In this document: positions 1-8,596 of the stretch, in pieces
Layout of the letters: the number at the start of each line of letters is the position of its first letter
How positions within the stretch are numbered: the stretch's first letter is position 1
NCBI GenBank assembly: GCA_023423065.1
Contig: JAFAGC010000028.1
Coordinates: 1-64,000, forward strand
Direction: 5' to 3'
Source: Pseudomonadota bacterium
GTDB taxonomy: Bacteria > Pseudomonadota > Gammaproteobacteria > Steroidobacterales > Steroidobacteraceae
DNA length: 64,000 bases
The notes under the pieces: generated by a model
The model's input: only the letters and a program-made list of their open reading frames with translations
Told to the model about the DNA's origin: nothing
The model's database searches: none
Program-made: the position numbers and the translations under genes

Positions 1-13
1 ATGGTTGGTAGGA

Positions 14-119
14 GAAGACGGTGCCAGGCACGGAAAATCCGGGAGAAGCGGCGATGGGTTTGCGCAGGTTGCGGCGATCCTCCGCTTCTCCCGGAATTTC
101 CGTGCCTGGCACCGTCTTC
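14..119. repeat. Long inverted repeat, REP family A
   Basis: Two 38-base arms (14-51 and 82-119) are reverse complements of each other with a single mismatch, separated by a 30-base loop. Each arm contains the motif GGTGCCAGGCACGGAAA or its complement. A degenerate relative sits near 16.3 kb. This is a REP/MITE-like palindrome, and it lies directly upstream of the oxidoreductase gene. No transposase is adjacent. Confidence 0.85.
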
Positions 120-145
120 AACTCGAAAACCTGGGGGACATATAG

Positions 146-1579
146 ATGAGTGACTCGACGATCGACCGGCGCGCGCTGCTGAAGACCGCGGGCGTTGCCG
201 CGGTGGGCTTCGCGGCGAGCGCTTACGCGGCGGGACGCAAGCGCAAGTTCGTGATCGTGGGCGTGGGCTCGCGTTCGCGCATGTACATGACGGCGATCAC
301 GAAGACATTCGCCGCGGGTAACGAGCTCGTCGGTGTCTGCGACACGAACCCGGGACGCATGGACGCGGCGCTGCGCTTCATCGCGCCGAACGGTGTGAAG
401 GCGCCGAAACAATATCTCGCGGCCGACTTCGACAAGATGGTGAAGGACCTGAAGCCCGACTGCGTCATCGTCACGACGCCGGACGCCTTCCACGACGAGT
501 ACATCGTCCGCTCGCTCGACGCGGGCATGGACTGCATCACCGAGAAGCCACTGACGACCACGCCCGAGAAGGCGCAGCGCATCGTCGACGCCTGCAAGCG
601 CAACAACCGCCACGTGCGCGTGTTGTTCAACTACCGCTATTCGCCGCCGCGCACGCAGATCAAGGATCTGCTGATGAACGGCGCGATCGGCGACGTGATG
701 TCGGTGGATTTCCACTGGCTGCTGAACACGCTGCACGGCGCGGACTATTTCCGCCGCTGGCACAGCCAGAAGGAGATTTCCGGCGGCCTCATGGTGCACA
801 AGTCGACTCACCACTTCGATCTCGTGAACTGGTGGCTGGGCTCGGATCCGGAGCTCGTGCTCGCCAACGGCAAACGCGAGTACTACACGCCGAAGATGGC
901 GAAGCGCATGGGTCTGACCAGTCACCACGAGCGCTGCCGCACCTGCCCGGAGAAGGACAAGTGCACGTTCTATCTCGACATCGGCGCGGACAAGAACTTC
1001 CGCGAGCTGTATCTCGAGAACGAACACCACGACGGTTACTTCCGCGACCGCTGCGTATGGCGGCCCGAGATCAGCATCGAAGACACGATGAACGTGATCG
1101 TGAAGTACAAGACCGGCGCGACGCTGTCGTACTCGCTGAACGCGTTCAACGCGTGGGAAGGCTACATGATCGCCTTCAACGGCACGAAAGGCCGCATCGA
1201 GCACGAGATCGTCGAGGGCGGTGCGATTTCCGCCGGTGCGACGGCCTATCAAGCCGAAAAGGACGTGATCCGCACGCGCGTCATCCCGCTGCGCGGCAAG
1301 GCCGAGGAGCTGGAGGTGTGGACCGGCACCGGCGGCCACGGCGGCGGTGACAGCGTGATGCTCACCGAAGTCTTCGGCACCGCCGAACCGGACAAGTACA
1401 AGCGCGCCGCCGACGAACGCAGCGGCCTGTATTCGATCCTGATCGGCGCGGCGGCTAACAAGTGTTTCGATTCGGGGCAGGCGGTGAAGATCGACGAACT
1501 CGTGACGGGCTTGACCTCGCCGGTCACTGCGCCGATGCCGACCCGCGACATGCCCGTACCCATGCCGGCAAAGGCGTAA
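146..1579 (+). CDS. Tat-exported Gfo/Idh/MocA family oxidoreductase
   Basis: This is a predicted NAD(P)-dependent sugar or polyol oxidoreductase of the Gfo/Idh/MocA family, 477 residues. The N-terminus carries a twin-arginine signal (RR at residues 8-9, then an Ala-rich hydrophobic stretch ending near AYA), so the protein probably folds with its cofactor and is exported. A Rossmann nucleotide-binding region follows (VGVGSRSR, residues about 37-44). The family EKP motif is at about residues 133-135, and the catalytic-domain motif HKSTHHFD at 218-225. Three cysteines (C264, C267, C273) form a small cluster that could bind metal. The ATG is preceded by a GGGGG ribosome site at 133-137. The substrate cannot be told from sequence. 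The stop codon is fused to a REP element. Confidence 0.88.
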   Translation: MSDSTIDRRALLKTAGVAAVGFAASAYAAGRKRKFVIVGVGSRSRMYMTAITKTFAAGNELVGVCDTNPGRMDAALRFIAPNGVKAPKQYLAADFDKMVKDLKPDCVIVTTPDAFHDEYIVRSLDAGMDCITEKPLTTTPEKAQRIVDACKRNNRHVRVLFNYRYSPPRTQIKDLLMNGAIGDVMSVDFHWLLNTLHGADYFRRWHSQKEISGGLMVHKSTHHFDLVNWWLGSDPELVLANGKREYYTPKMAKRMGLTSHHERCRTCPEKDKCTFYLDIGADKNFRELYLENEHHDGYFRDRCVWRPEISIEDTMNVIVKYKTGATLSYSLNAFNAWEGYMIAFNGTKGRIEHEIVEGGAISAGATAYQAEKDVIRTRVIPLRGKAEELEVWTGTGGHGGGDSVMLTEVFGTAEPDKYKRAADERSGLYSILIGAAANKCFDSGQAVKIDELVTGLTSPVTAPMPTRDMPVPMPAKA

Positions 1580-1691
1580 TGGGGACATTCCTCGTTTCCT
1601 AGCAAAAGGGGACAGACCTCTTTCCTGACGATCTTCATCGTCGATAAACAGGTTTGTCCCCGTTCCCCTCTTGGGGACAGGCTCGAGCCAG
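1578..1691. repeat. REP-like element, family C (composite)
   Basis: The element begins inside the TAA stop of the oxidoreductase gene with AATGGGGACATTCCTCG, followed by TTTCCTAGCAAAAGGGGACAG. A partial complementary arm (TTTGTCCCC) and a further GGGGACAG lie by 1680. The same arm sequence recurs at 37.6, 45.8, 48.3, 51.6 and 57.9 kb. It fills the space before the LysE-family gene. Confidence 0.75.
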
Positions 1692-1768
1692 TCTCTTCCT
1701 AGTACAGTTCGCGCAACCGCACGCCGACTGTTCTGGCCTCCAACCCGCCCCAGGCGTACGTTTGATTC

Positions 1769-2395
1769 ATGGACCTCGACGTATTCCTGCTCTACCTCGC
1801 CGCCTGGACACTGCTCGCGCTGTCACCGGGCCCCGCGGTGTTCTTCATGATGGGTCTCGCGGCGCGTCATGGCATGCGCGGCGCGGTCGCCGGCACCGTC
1901 GGCATCGGCATCGCTCATGTCGTGGTCTTCGCGGCGATCGCGTTCGGACTGCTCGCGCTGCTCGCGAGCTTCAGCGGCGCGATGACGGCCATTCGCATCG
2001 TGGGCGCTATCTACCTCATGTACCTGGGCGGCCGCATGCTCCTGAACAAGGCCCGTGCCGAGACACCGGTCGCCGACGCGATGCCCAAACCCCCGGCGCA
2101 CGGCGGACTCATCCTGCAAGGCATCCTCGTGCAGCTCACGAACCCGAAGCTGCTGCTGTTCATGCTCGCGTTGCTGCCGCAGTTCATCCGCCCCGACCAT
2201 CCGCTGCTTCTGCAACTGGCGATCATGATGACCGTCACCATCGTGATCGACGCGATCGCGCTGCTGGCCTACGCCAACCTCGCCGCGCACGGCGCCCGGG
2301 TGCTGAAGGGCTCGCGGATCAACACCTGGATCGAGCGCGTTTTCGGCGGGGCGCTGATCCTTTTCGGGGTCAAATTGCTGCTCGACAAGCGCTGA
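1769..2395 (+). CDS. LysE/RhtB family amino-acid exporter
   Basis: The 208-residue protein has the typical length and layout of LysE/RhtB translocators: about six hydrophobic helices, with the conserved N-terminal motif LSPGPAVFF (residues about 18-26) and the GAIYLMYLGGRML segment closing the third helix. It should sit in the inner membrane and export an amino acid or derivative. The substrate is not predictable. It is a single gene flanked on both sides by REP palindromes, so it is probably transcribed alone. Confidence 0.9.
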   Translation: MDLDVFLLYLAAWTLLALSPGPAVFFMMGLAARHGMRGAVAGTVGIGIAHVVVFAAIAFGLLALLASFSGAMTAIRIVGAIYLMYLGGRMLLNKARAETPVADAMPKPPAHGGLILQGILVQLTNPKLLLFMLALLPQFIRPDHPLLLQLAIMMTVTIVIDAIALLAYANLAAHGARVLKGSRINTWIERVFGGALILFGVKLLLDKR

Positions 2396-2403
2396 CCGCG
2401 CCA

Positions 2404-2470
2404 ATCGGGGACAGATTTATTTATTGACGATATCTTTGCGTTATCGTCGATAAATAAATCTGTCCCCGAT
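2404..2470. repeat. Inverted repeat, REP family B
   Basis: Arms of 29 bases (2404-2432 and 2442-2470) match with one mismatch around a 9-base loop. The core is GGGGACAGATTTATTTAT. It lies between the LysE-family gene (stop at 2395) and the HAD gene (start at 2486). A nested relative occurs at 7.7 kb. Confidence 0.88.
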
Positions 2471-2485
2471 TTCCCCGATTTCCAC

Positions 2486-3097
2486 ATGATCCGCAATGTC
2501 GTATTCGATGCCGGTGGCGTACTGCTGCAATGGGACCCGCCGGCGTTCATCGCCAGGCTCCACCCGGACGCCGAAACCCAGGCGCTGATCCGCCGCGAAA
2601 TCTTCGAGCACGCGGACTGGCATGAATTCGACCGCGGCGCGCTCGACGTCGAAACGGCCGCGCAAGTCTTCGGCCAGCGCGTGGGCTTGAGCACCGACGA
2701 GATGCGCCGGCTGTTCGCCACCGCGAATGCGTCGCTGAGTCCCATCCCCGGGACGATCCAGCTGCTCGACGAACTGGCCGCCGGCGGCGTCCACCTCTTC
2801 CTGCTCTCCAACATGCCCGTGAGCACGTTCGAGTACCTGGTCAAACAGCACGCCTTTTTCCGCCACTTCAAGCAGCTCGTGATCTCCGGCGCGATCCTCA
2901 TGATCAAGCCGGACCCGGCCATCTACAAACACCTCGTCGAGAAAACCGGCATCGTTCCGTCCGAGAGCGTGTTCATCGACGACCTCACCCGCAACGTCAT
3001 CGCCGCGCGCGAATGCGGCCTGCACGCCATCCAGTTCCGCGGCGCGGATGACTGCCGCGCCGAATTGCGCAACTATCTACCCCATCTCGGGTTATAG
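2486..3097 (+). CDS. HAD-superfamily phosphatase (FDxGGVL type)
   Basis: The 203-residue protein is a haloacid-dehalogenase-like hydrolase. Motif I is FDAGGVLLQWD with nucleophile D8; the usual second Asp is Gly, as is common in this YihX-like subgroup. Motif II is S108 in LLSNM, motif III is K141 in IKPDP, and motif IV is D165-D166 in VFIDD. A helical cap lies between motifs I and II. It probably dephosphorylates a small sugar phosphate or nucleotide in the cytosol. It overlaps no neighbour, and the next gene starts 8 bases downstream, so the two may be co-transcribed. Confidence 0.88.
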   Translation: MIRNVVFDAGGVLLQWDPPAFIARLHPDAETQALIRREIFEHADWHEFDRGALDVETAAQVFGQRVGLSTDEMRRLFATANASLSPIPGTIQLLDELAAGGVHLFLLSNMPVSTFEYLVKQHAFFRHFKQLVISGAILMIKPDPAIYKHLVEKTGIVPSESVFIDDLTRNVIAARECGLHAIQFRGADDCRAELRNYLPHLGL

Positions 3098-3104
3098 GCC
3101 TCAC

Positions 3105-3797
3105 ATGCGACCCACCAGACGCGACTTCGTCGGCATCTCCCTCGCGACAGCAACCGCCGCGGTCGCGGCCACGCAGGCCAGGGCGCAGGCGCCCACGCAA
3201 TCGCCGAACGAAAAGCCGCCCAAGCTGGTCCCGCGCGCCGGCGGCGACCTGCTCTCCCGCATGACCTGGCTCAATCCGCCCGCCAACGAGCACTACGACG
3301 AAGGCAAGCTCGACGCGCGCACCAGGGCCAAAACCGATTTCTGGCGCAAGACTTACTACGGCTACATCACCGACAACGGCCACTTCCTGCACCTGCCCGT
3401 CGCCGGCGATTTCAAGTTCACGGCGCGCGTCGGCGGCAACTACGCCGCGCTCTACGACCAGGCCGGCCTCATGGTGCGGCTCGACGAAAAACGCTGGATG
3501 AAGTGCGGCTCGGAGTTCTTCGAAAACAGGCGCTGGGCCAGCGTCGTCTTCACGCACGACTTCTCCGACTGGTCGACGCAGGACGACCTCACCCAGGTGG
3601 GACCGGTGTACTGGCGCGTGGTCCGCACGCGCGACTCGATCGAAGCCCAGTGCTCGAAGGATGGCGAGAAGTTCACGACCGTCCGGCAGGGCTATTTCCC
3701 GCCGGCTGTCGAGGTCAAGGTCGGCCTCATGTGCGCGGCGCCCGAGGGCCAGGGCCTCGATTGCGTATTCGATCAGGTCAGCCTCGACAACCTCTGA
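3105..3797 (+). CDS. Tat-exported DUF1349 (concanavalin-like) protein
   Basis: The protein is 230 residues from the ATG at 3105. A longer reading frame from 3048 overlaps the HAD gene, and I prefer 3105 because it puts an RR-containing Tat-like signal (TRRDF, Ala-rich stretch, ARAQA cleavage region) at the N-terminus. The mature part has the DUF1349 pattern (FxHxPVxGDF, DQAGLMVR, KCGSEFF, SVVFTHDFSDWS, KVGLMCAAP), a beta-sandwich thought to bind sugars or act as a structural lectin-like domain. The exact role is unknown. Confidence 0.85.
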   Translation: MRPTRRDFVGISLATATAAVAATQARAQAPTQSPNEKPPKLVPRAGGDLLSRMTWLNPPANEHYDEGKLDARTRAKTDFWRKTYYGYITDNGHFLHLPVAGDFKFTARVGGNYAALYDQAGLMVRLDEKRWMKCGSEFFENRRWASVVFTHDFSDWSTQDDLTQVGPVYWRVVRTRDSIEAQCSKDGEKFTTVRQGYFPPAVEVKVGLMCAAPEGQGLDCVFDQVSLDNL

Positions 3798-3912
3798 TAG
3801 CGCAATCAACGGTAAACGGCCGCCGCTTCTTGCAGCCGTGTGAACCGGTTCGCCGCGCCCGCCCGTAAGGGCGCAAGTCGCTCAAGTTTCTGGGGTTTTT
3901 CGCCGTTACCGG

Positions 3913-5202
3913 GTGAACCGTCCAACGCTGCGGGACTCGCCCGTGACCAGCTTGCCGAACAAGAACTCTTCAGACGCCGACATCCTGCTCGACAGGAACG
4001 GCGACAGCCCCACCCTCGAGCGCCGCAACCTGGCCGACGCGCTCGCCCACGAGCGCAACGTGCTGCGCACGATGATCGATCTCATTCCCGCCTTCATCTA
4101 CGCGAAGGATGCGAAGAGCCGCTTCACCGCCGCCAACAAGCTGGTCGCGAACCGCATGGGCGTCGAGCCCGCCGACCTCATCGGCAAGACCGATTTCGAT
4201 TTCTTCCCGCGCGAGATGGCGGAGAAGTTCTTCGCCGACGAGCAGGCGCTGATCGAGTCCGGCGAGCCGCTCATCGACTGCGAGGAGATCGCGTTCGACA
4301 AGATCACCGGCATGAACCGCGTGATCCTCACGTCCAAGATGCCGCTGCGCGACGCGAACGGCAATCTCACCGGCATCGTCGGCACGGGCTTCGACATCAC
4401 CGAGCGCAAGTCGGCCGAGGAGCGCATGGCCTCCAGCGACCGGCTCGAGTCGATCGGCCGGCTCGCGGCGGGCGTCGCGCACGAGATCAATACGCCTATC
4501 CAGTATCTCAACGACAGCGTGAGATTCATCCGCGAAGGCGTCGGCGAGCTCCTCGCGTACGTCGACAAACTACATGCGTCGATGCAGCAGAAGCCCGAGG
4601 AAAACGACGACATCGAATACCTGCGCGAGGAACTGCCGCCCGCGCTGTCGCGCGTCGCCGAGGGCCTGCAGCGCATCTCCGAGATCGTGCGTTCGATGAA
4701 GGACTTCTCGCACGCCGACCAGACCGAGATGAGCACGGTCGATCTCAACCGCTCGATCGCGAGCACACTCGTCATCGCGCGCAGCGAATACAAGGACGTC
4801 GCGGATCTCGAAACCGACTACGGCGACCTGCCGCCCGTGATGTGTCACGGCGGCCAGGTGAACCAGGTGGTCCTGAACCTCGTGGTGAACTCCGCGCACG
4901 CGATCGCCGACCGCATGAAGGAGACCGGCCAGCGCGGCCGGATCCGCGTGAGCACCCGCGCCGAGGGCGACGACGTGCACATCGCGATCGAGGACACGGG
5001 CGGCGGCATCCCCGAGGCGATCCGCACCCGCATCTTCGATCCTTTCTTCACGACCAAGGAAGTCGGACGCGGCACGGGCCAGGGCCTGTCGATCGTCCGG
5101 AACGTCATCGTGAAGGGACATAACGGCCAGCTCGATTTCGATACCGAAATGGGCAAGGGCACGACGTTCCACCTAAGGCTGCCCGTGCGGCAGCCTGGCT
5201 GA
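3913..5202 (+). CDS. Cytosolic PAS sensor histidine kinase
   Basis: The 429-residue kinase starts at GTG 3913. A short N-terminal region leads to a PAS domain (about residues 45-165, containing YAKDAKSRF and DFDFFPREM). A HisKA-type segment follows with phospho-acceptor H190 in GVAHEINTP. The HATPase domain has an N-box (VVNSAHA), G1 box near residue 361 (DTGGGIPE) and G2 box near 387 (GTGQGLSIV). No membrane helix is visible, so it senses a cytosolic signal. No response regulator is adjacent, so it is an orphan kinase; the ECF sigma gene starts about 100 bases downstream. Confidence 0.9.
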   Translation: MNRPTLRDSPVTSLPNKNSSDADILLDRNGDSPTLERRNLADALAHERNVLRTMIDLIPAFIYAKDAKSRFTAANKLVANRMGVEPADLIGKTDFDFFPREMAEKFFADEQALIESGEPLIDCEEIAFDKITGMNRVILTSKMPLRDANGNLTGIVGTGFDITERKSAEERMASSDRLESIGRLAAGVAHEINTPIQYLNDSVRFIREGVGELLAYVDKLHASMQQKPEENDDIEYLREELPPALSRVAEGLQRISEIVRSMKDFSHADQTEMSTVDLNRSIASTLVIARSEYKDVADLETDYGDLPPVMCHGGQVNQVVLNLVVNSAHAIADRMKETGQRGRIRVSTRAEGDDVHIAIEDTGGGIPEAIRTRIFDPFFTTKEVGRGTGQGLSIVRNVIVKGHNGQLDFDTEMGKGTTFHLRLPVRQPG

Positions 5203-5302
5203 AAAGGCCTCTGAACAGGCCTGAATATAAGCAAACGGAGTACATGAACGGGGCGGCGTCCGTGGCAAGATGGACACCGGTCTGCAGGGGTTTTCAAGGG
5301 GC

Positions 5303-5893
5303 ATGGATTTCATTCCTGGGGGCGACCTCTCGCGTCGCATCCGCGCGGGCGACAGTTCGGCAGAGAACGAACTCGTCCGGCAATTCCAGCCGGGCCTCCG
5401 CGTTTTGTTGCGCCGCAGGACGGGCGGCAATTCCGCCCTCATGGAAGATCTCGTACAGGAAACCCTGATCATCGTCATCCGCCGCCTGCGCGGAGATGGC
5501 ATCGAAGATCCCGAGAAACTGGCCGCGTTCGCGGCACAGACCGCAAGAAATCTCGCAATCGCGTCACTGCGGAAGGCCGAGCGACAGAAGACCGATATCG
5601 ACAGTGATGCGACGGATCGCAATGCCGATCCAGGCGGCAACGTCGAAGGAAAGGTGGGCGACCAGGAAGCGGCGCTCGCGGTCAGGGCCCTGCTGCGTGA
5701 ATTGCCGCATGCCCGGGATCGCCTGATGCTCAAGCGCTTCTATCTAGACGAACATGAAAAGCGGGACATTTGCGAGGAGTTCGGCTTGACCGAAACGGCC
5801 TTCAACCAGGCGCTGAGCCGCGCACGCAAGCGGTTCCGGCAGATCCTGGAAGAACGCGGTTTCACGAAGCGGGATCTGCTGACGATCATATGA
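5303..5893 (+). CDS. ECF-type RNA polymerase sigma factor
   Basis: About 196 residues if started at the ATG at 5303, which has a purine-rich AAGGGGC just upstream; a start at 5270 is possible and adds 11 residues. Region 2 includes EDLVQETLIIVIRRL and the C-terminal region 4 helix-turn-helix includes KRDICEEFGLTETAF. The stop overlaps the start of the next gene (ATGA), which encodes its putative anti-sigma factor. Together with the subtilase-like gene downstream, this looks like a three-gene signalling cassette. Confidence 0.88.
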   Translation: MDFIPGGDLSRRIRAGDSSAENELVRQFQPGLRVLLRRRTGGNSALMEDLVQETLIIVIRRLRGDGIEDPEKLAAFAAQTARNLAIASLRKAERQKTDIDSDATDRNADPGGNVEGKVGDQEAALAVRALLRELPHARDRLMLKRFYLDEHEKRDICEEFGLTETAFNQALSRARKRFRQILEERGFTKRDLLTII

Positions 5894-6513
5894 ACCAGGA
5901 TCAGATCGAACGATACATCGCAGGCAAGCTCGGCCCCGCCGAAGCCGAAGCCTTCGAGACGTATTGCGTCGCGAATCCTGAGTTCGCCAGACAAGTCGAA
6001 TTCGAGCAGCGCCTGCGCGCCGGCATGGCGGAAGTGGCGCGCGGCTCCACGGCCGAATTCGTGCGCGACGACAACTCGACGTTCCGGTGGTTCGCGGTCG
6101 CCGCCTCGGTCCTCCTCCTGTTAGGCGTCGCGTTCGTCGGCTGGGGGTCGTGGACCCCCGAGACCAGGCCCTACCTCGTCGCCACGGCCGAGGCACACGG
6201 CAACGTCCCCACCCTGCGCCTGGCGCAGGTGCGCGGCACGGTCGACACGGCGACGGTGCGCGCGGATACCACGCTGATCGAGATCGTGGGCCTCTTCGAC
6301 CTGCAATATGACTATTCGGTCGAGCTGGCCCGGCTGACCAGCGAAAACCACACCGAAAACATCGCGACCCTGTACGGCCAGCGGCCCGCCTCCTCGGTGA
6401 AACTCCTGGTCATGCTCCATTCCGAGCGGCTGCGTCCGGGGGTCTACCAGCTCCGCGTCCGCAAGCAATCGAGCGACGAAGAACCCGTCGAGATCGAATT
6501 CCTCAAGGCCTGA
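5890..6513 (+). CDS. Membrane-anchored anti-sigma factor candidate
   Basis: The 207-residue product starts at ATG 5890, overlapping the sigma gene stop, so translation is probably coupled. The N-terminal 70 residues (MNQDQIERYIAGKLGPAEAE) resemble the short helical region of zinc-less anti-sigma factors. A single membrane helix (WFAVAASVLLLLGVAFVGW, about residues 62-80) follows, and the C-terminal 120 residues would be periplasmic. No HxxxCxxC zinc motif is visible. The assignment rests on gene order plus topology. Confidence 0.75.
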   Translation: MNQDQIERYIAGKLGPAEAEAFETYCVANPEFARQVEFEQRLRAGMAEVARGSTAEFVRDDNSTFRWFAVAASVLLLLGVAFVGWGSWTPETRPYLVATAEAHGNVPTLRLAQVRGTVDTATVRADTTLIEIVGLFDLQYDYSVELARLTSENHTENIATLYGQRPASSVKLLVMLHSERLRPGVYQLRVRKQSSDEEPVEIEFLKA

Positions 6514-6593
6514 CGCCCGGTGTCACCACTCTGCGACTCGTCGCAGAAGTCACTCAATTAGTCACCCCTGACCTGGGGTAACGGAAGGAATTC

Positions 6594-7706
6594 ATGACGA
6601 TGGCCGGGGCCGATGAAGGCCGGTTCGGCGCTGCTTTCGATTGGCTTGGGGTTGAGAGGGCATGGACGCGCACTCGCGGAAACCCCACGGTCGTCATTGG
6701 CATCATCGATCGCGGTGTGCAGGTCGATCATCCACTCATCCGACCTAACATCCATCCGAACGCCGGCCATGCGCCCGGCGCATCGGGCGAACACGAAATC
6801 CTCGGCACCCATGCGGCGGGAATTGCCGCCGGGCGGCAGTGCGACGCGTCGAGTTTCTCCGGCGTCGCGCCCGAGGCCCGCATTCTCCCGGTCCGCTTCA
6901 CCAGCACCGCGGACACCGCCGTGCTCGATCTCGCGCATGCGATCGAATACGCCGTCGAGATGGGCGCCAGCATCATCAACATCTCGCACGCGGCGAACCT
7001 GGAGCAGCCCGCGGTGCGCCGCGCCATGCAGTACGCGGCGACCCGCAATGCGCTCATCGTGAGCCCGGCGACCAGCGGCCTCGCGGACGACGAAGAAGAT
7101 CCCGTTCCCAATCGCCTGGCGGTGTTGTCCGTGAACAGGGGCTTCGAGCCGCTCGTGAATCACGTGCTGGACGCGGCGCATGTCGCGGCGCCCGGATACG
7201 GACGTGTGCCCGATTGGCGCGCAAGTGGCCATACCCTCCAGGAGCACGTCACGATCGGGCCGTCGTACGTGAGCGGCTGCGCCGCGCTGCTGAAGGCACA
7301 GAACCCCGCCTGGGGTTACCACGAGATCAAGGAACACCTGCTGGCGAGCGCGAAGGCGCAGCCGCTCGTGACGAGCGGCAGCGAACACGTGCGCGCGCTC
7401 AACATCGCGCAGGCGGTGCTGGGGCCGATCGAGCTGGATCATGACCCGCCCACGCTCACGTGGTCGGCGCTGTCGGATGCGACGGTGAAATGGAAACTGC
7501 GTTATCGCTCGCCGTATTGCGTGAACGTCACGGCGCTATATCGGCCGCACGGCGACGAGCACTGGCGCGAGCTCGCGTATGCGCGGGCCAGCGCGCTGAC
7601 CATGACGATCCCCGCTTCCGCGCTGCGCCGTTCGTCGGGCGTGTTGCGCATCGCCAGCCGCGAGTCGAACTTCCACAGCGACGAGATCCCGCTGACGATC
7701 CGATAA
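6594..7706 (+). CDS. Subtilase-like S8 serine peptidase, cytosolic, atypical oxyanion region
   Basis: The 370-residue protein has the S8 triad in order: D39 in IGIIDRGV, H73 in LGTHAAG, and S224 in GPSYVSG (GTS is usual). The segment that normally reads AAGN, supplying the oxyanion-hole Asn, reads SPATSG here, so the Asn appears replaced by Ser or is missing. There is no signal peptide. The last 100 residues form a beta-rich tail without recognised motifs. It has a good ribosome site (GGAAGGA) and follows the sigma/anti-sigma pair by 80 bases, so it may act in that pathway, either as a protease or as a proteolytically weak peptide sensor. Confidence 0.82.
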   Translation: MTMAGADEGRFGAAFDWLGVERAWTRTRGNPTVVIGIIDRGVQVDHPLIRPNIHPNAGHAPGASGEHEILGTHAAGIAAGRQCDASSFSGVAPEARILPVRFTSTADTAVLDLAHAIEYAVEMGASIINISHAANLEQPAVRRAMQYAATRNALIVSPATSGLADDEEDPVPNRLAVLSVNRGFEPLVNHVLDAAHVAAPGYGRVPDWRASGHTLQEHVTIGPSYVSGCAALLKAQNPAWGYHEIKEHLLASAKAQPLVTSGSEHVRALNIAQAVLGPIELDHDPPTLTWSALSDATVKWKLRYRSPYCVNVTALYRPHGDEHWRELAYARASALTMTIPASALRRSSGVLRIASRESNFHSDEIPLTIR

Positions 7707-7788
7707 AGGGGACAGATTTATTTTCAGCAGATAACGGGGACAGATCTAATTCTGTCCCCGTTTGCGTCGGAAAATAAATCTGTCCCCT
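7707..7788. repeat. Nested inverted repeat, REP family B
   Basis: Outer arms of 18 bases (7707-7724 and 7771-7788) are perfect complements with core GGGGACAGATTTATTTT. Inside them a second perfect palindrome has arms AACGGGGACAG (7733-7743) and CTGTCCCCGTT (7752-7762). The left arm begins at the first base after the TAA of the S8 gene, and the right arm overlaps the TAG stop of the convergent methyltransferase gene. Confidence 0.88.
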
Positions 7789-8596
7789 ATTTCTCCACCA
7801 GGTATTCGATGCGGGAGAGGCGGCGTTCGCAGGTGAGGCGGCGCACGGCGGAGAGGAAATCCTGCACGCCGTAGTAACGTCCCTCGCCTTCCACCGGGAT
7901 CAGGTCGTCGCAATAGCGCCGGCGCGCATCGCGCCAGCGGCGCGAGATCAGCACCGCGTTCTCGGTCACGTCGCGGCGCATCACGCTCTTGAAGCCGGCC
8001 TTCACGATGAGTTCCTCGTTGAGTCCGTCCGGCACGAACACGAAAAGTCCGATCGAGCTGCGCTGCACGATGTCCTCGCTCGTGACCGGTCCCGTGACGA
8101 CCACGGGATCGGTGAACACCGCGCGTCCGCCCTTTCGCAGCACGCGCCACCATTCGCGCAGCGTGGCCGTGCGATCCGGAAAGTGATTCATCGAGTCGAT
8201 GCACAGCAGCGCATCGAAACTTCCGCTCTCGAACGGCAGCGTCGTCGTGGCATCCGCCACCTGGAAGGACGCGCGCGCGGTGAGTCCCGCACGCGACGCG
8301 GCCTTCATGGCGGCCGCGACGCCGTTGAAGTTCGCATCGATGCCGGTGACACTGCAACCCGTCCTGCGCGCAAGGTGCAGGGCCGGACCGCCGGATCCAC
8401 TAGCTACCTCGAGCACCCGAGATCCGGCATCGAGCTTCAGACCTTCGATGTAGCGATCGTATTCGTCGACCGTCACCCAACTGTTCTGGCCGATGTCCTG
8501 TCCGTACGTCTCCTGCCGGATCGCCGTGTGTAACCGGTCGGAGAAGTTCGCGTACGTGTTGTAGAACAGATCGACGCGTGCCGCCCCGCCGTCCAT
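7787..8596 (-). CDS. Class I SAM-dependent methyltransferase
   Basis: The protein is 269 residues from ATG 8596 (a GTG at 8599 is an alternative). The SAM-binding motif I is LEVASGSGGPAL (about residues 62-73) and motif II acidic region is GIDAN. The post-I motif FDALLCIDSMNHF and the YYGVQDFL tail resemble sarcosine/dimethylglycine or small-molecule methyltransferases. Its start overlaps the stop of the MddA-like gene by one base (TGATG), so the two are translationally coupled and may act on related substrates. The stop lies within a REP arm. Confidence 0.85.
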   Translation of the reverse strand: MDGGAARVDLFYNTYANFSDRLHTAIRQETYGQDIGQNSWVTVDEYDRYIEGLKLDAGSRVLEVASGSGGPALHLARRTGCSVTGIDANFNGVAAAMKAASRAGLTARASFQVADATTTLPFESGSFDALLCIDSMNHFPDRTATLREWWRVLRKGGRAVFTDPVVVTGPVTSEDIVQRSSIGLFVFVPDGLNEELIVKAGFKSVMRRDVTENAVLISRRWRDARRRYCDDLIPVEGEGRYYGVQDFLSAVRRLTCERRLSRIEYLVEK

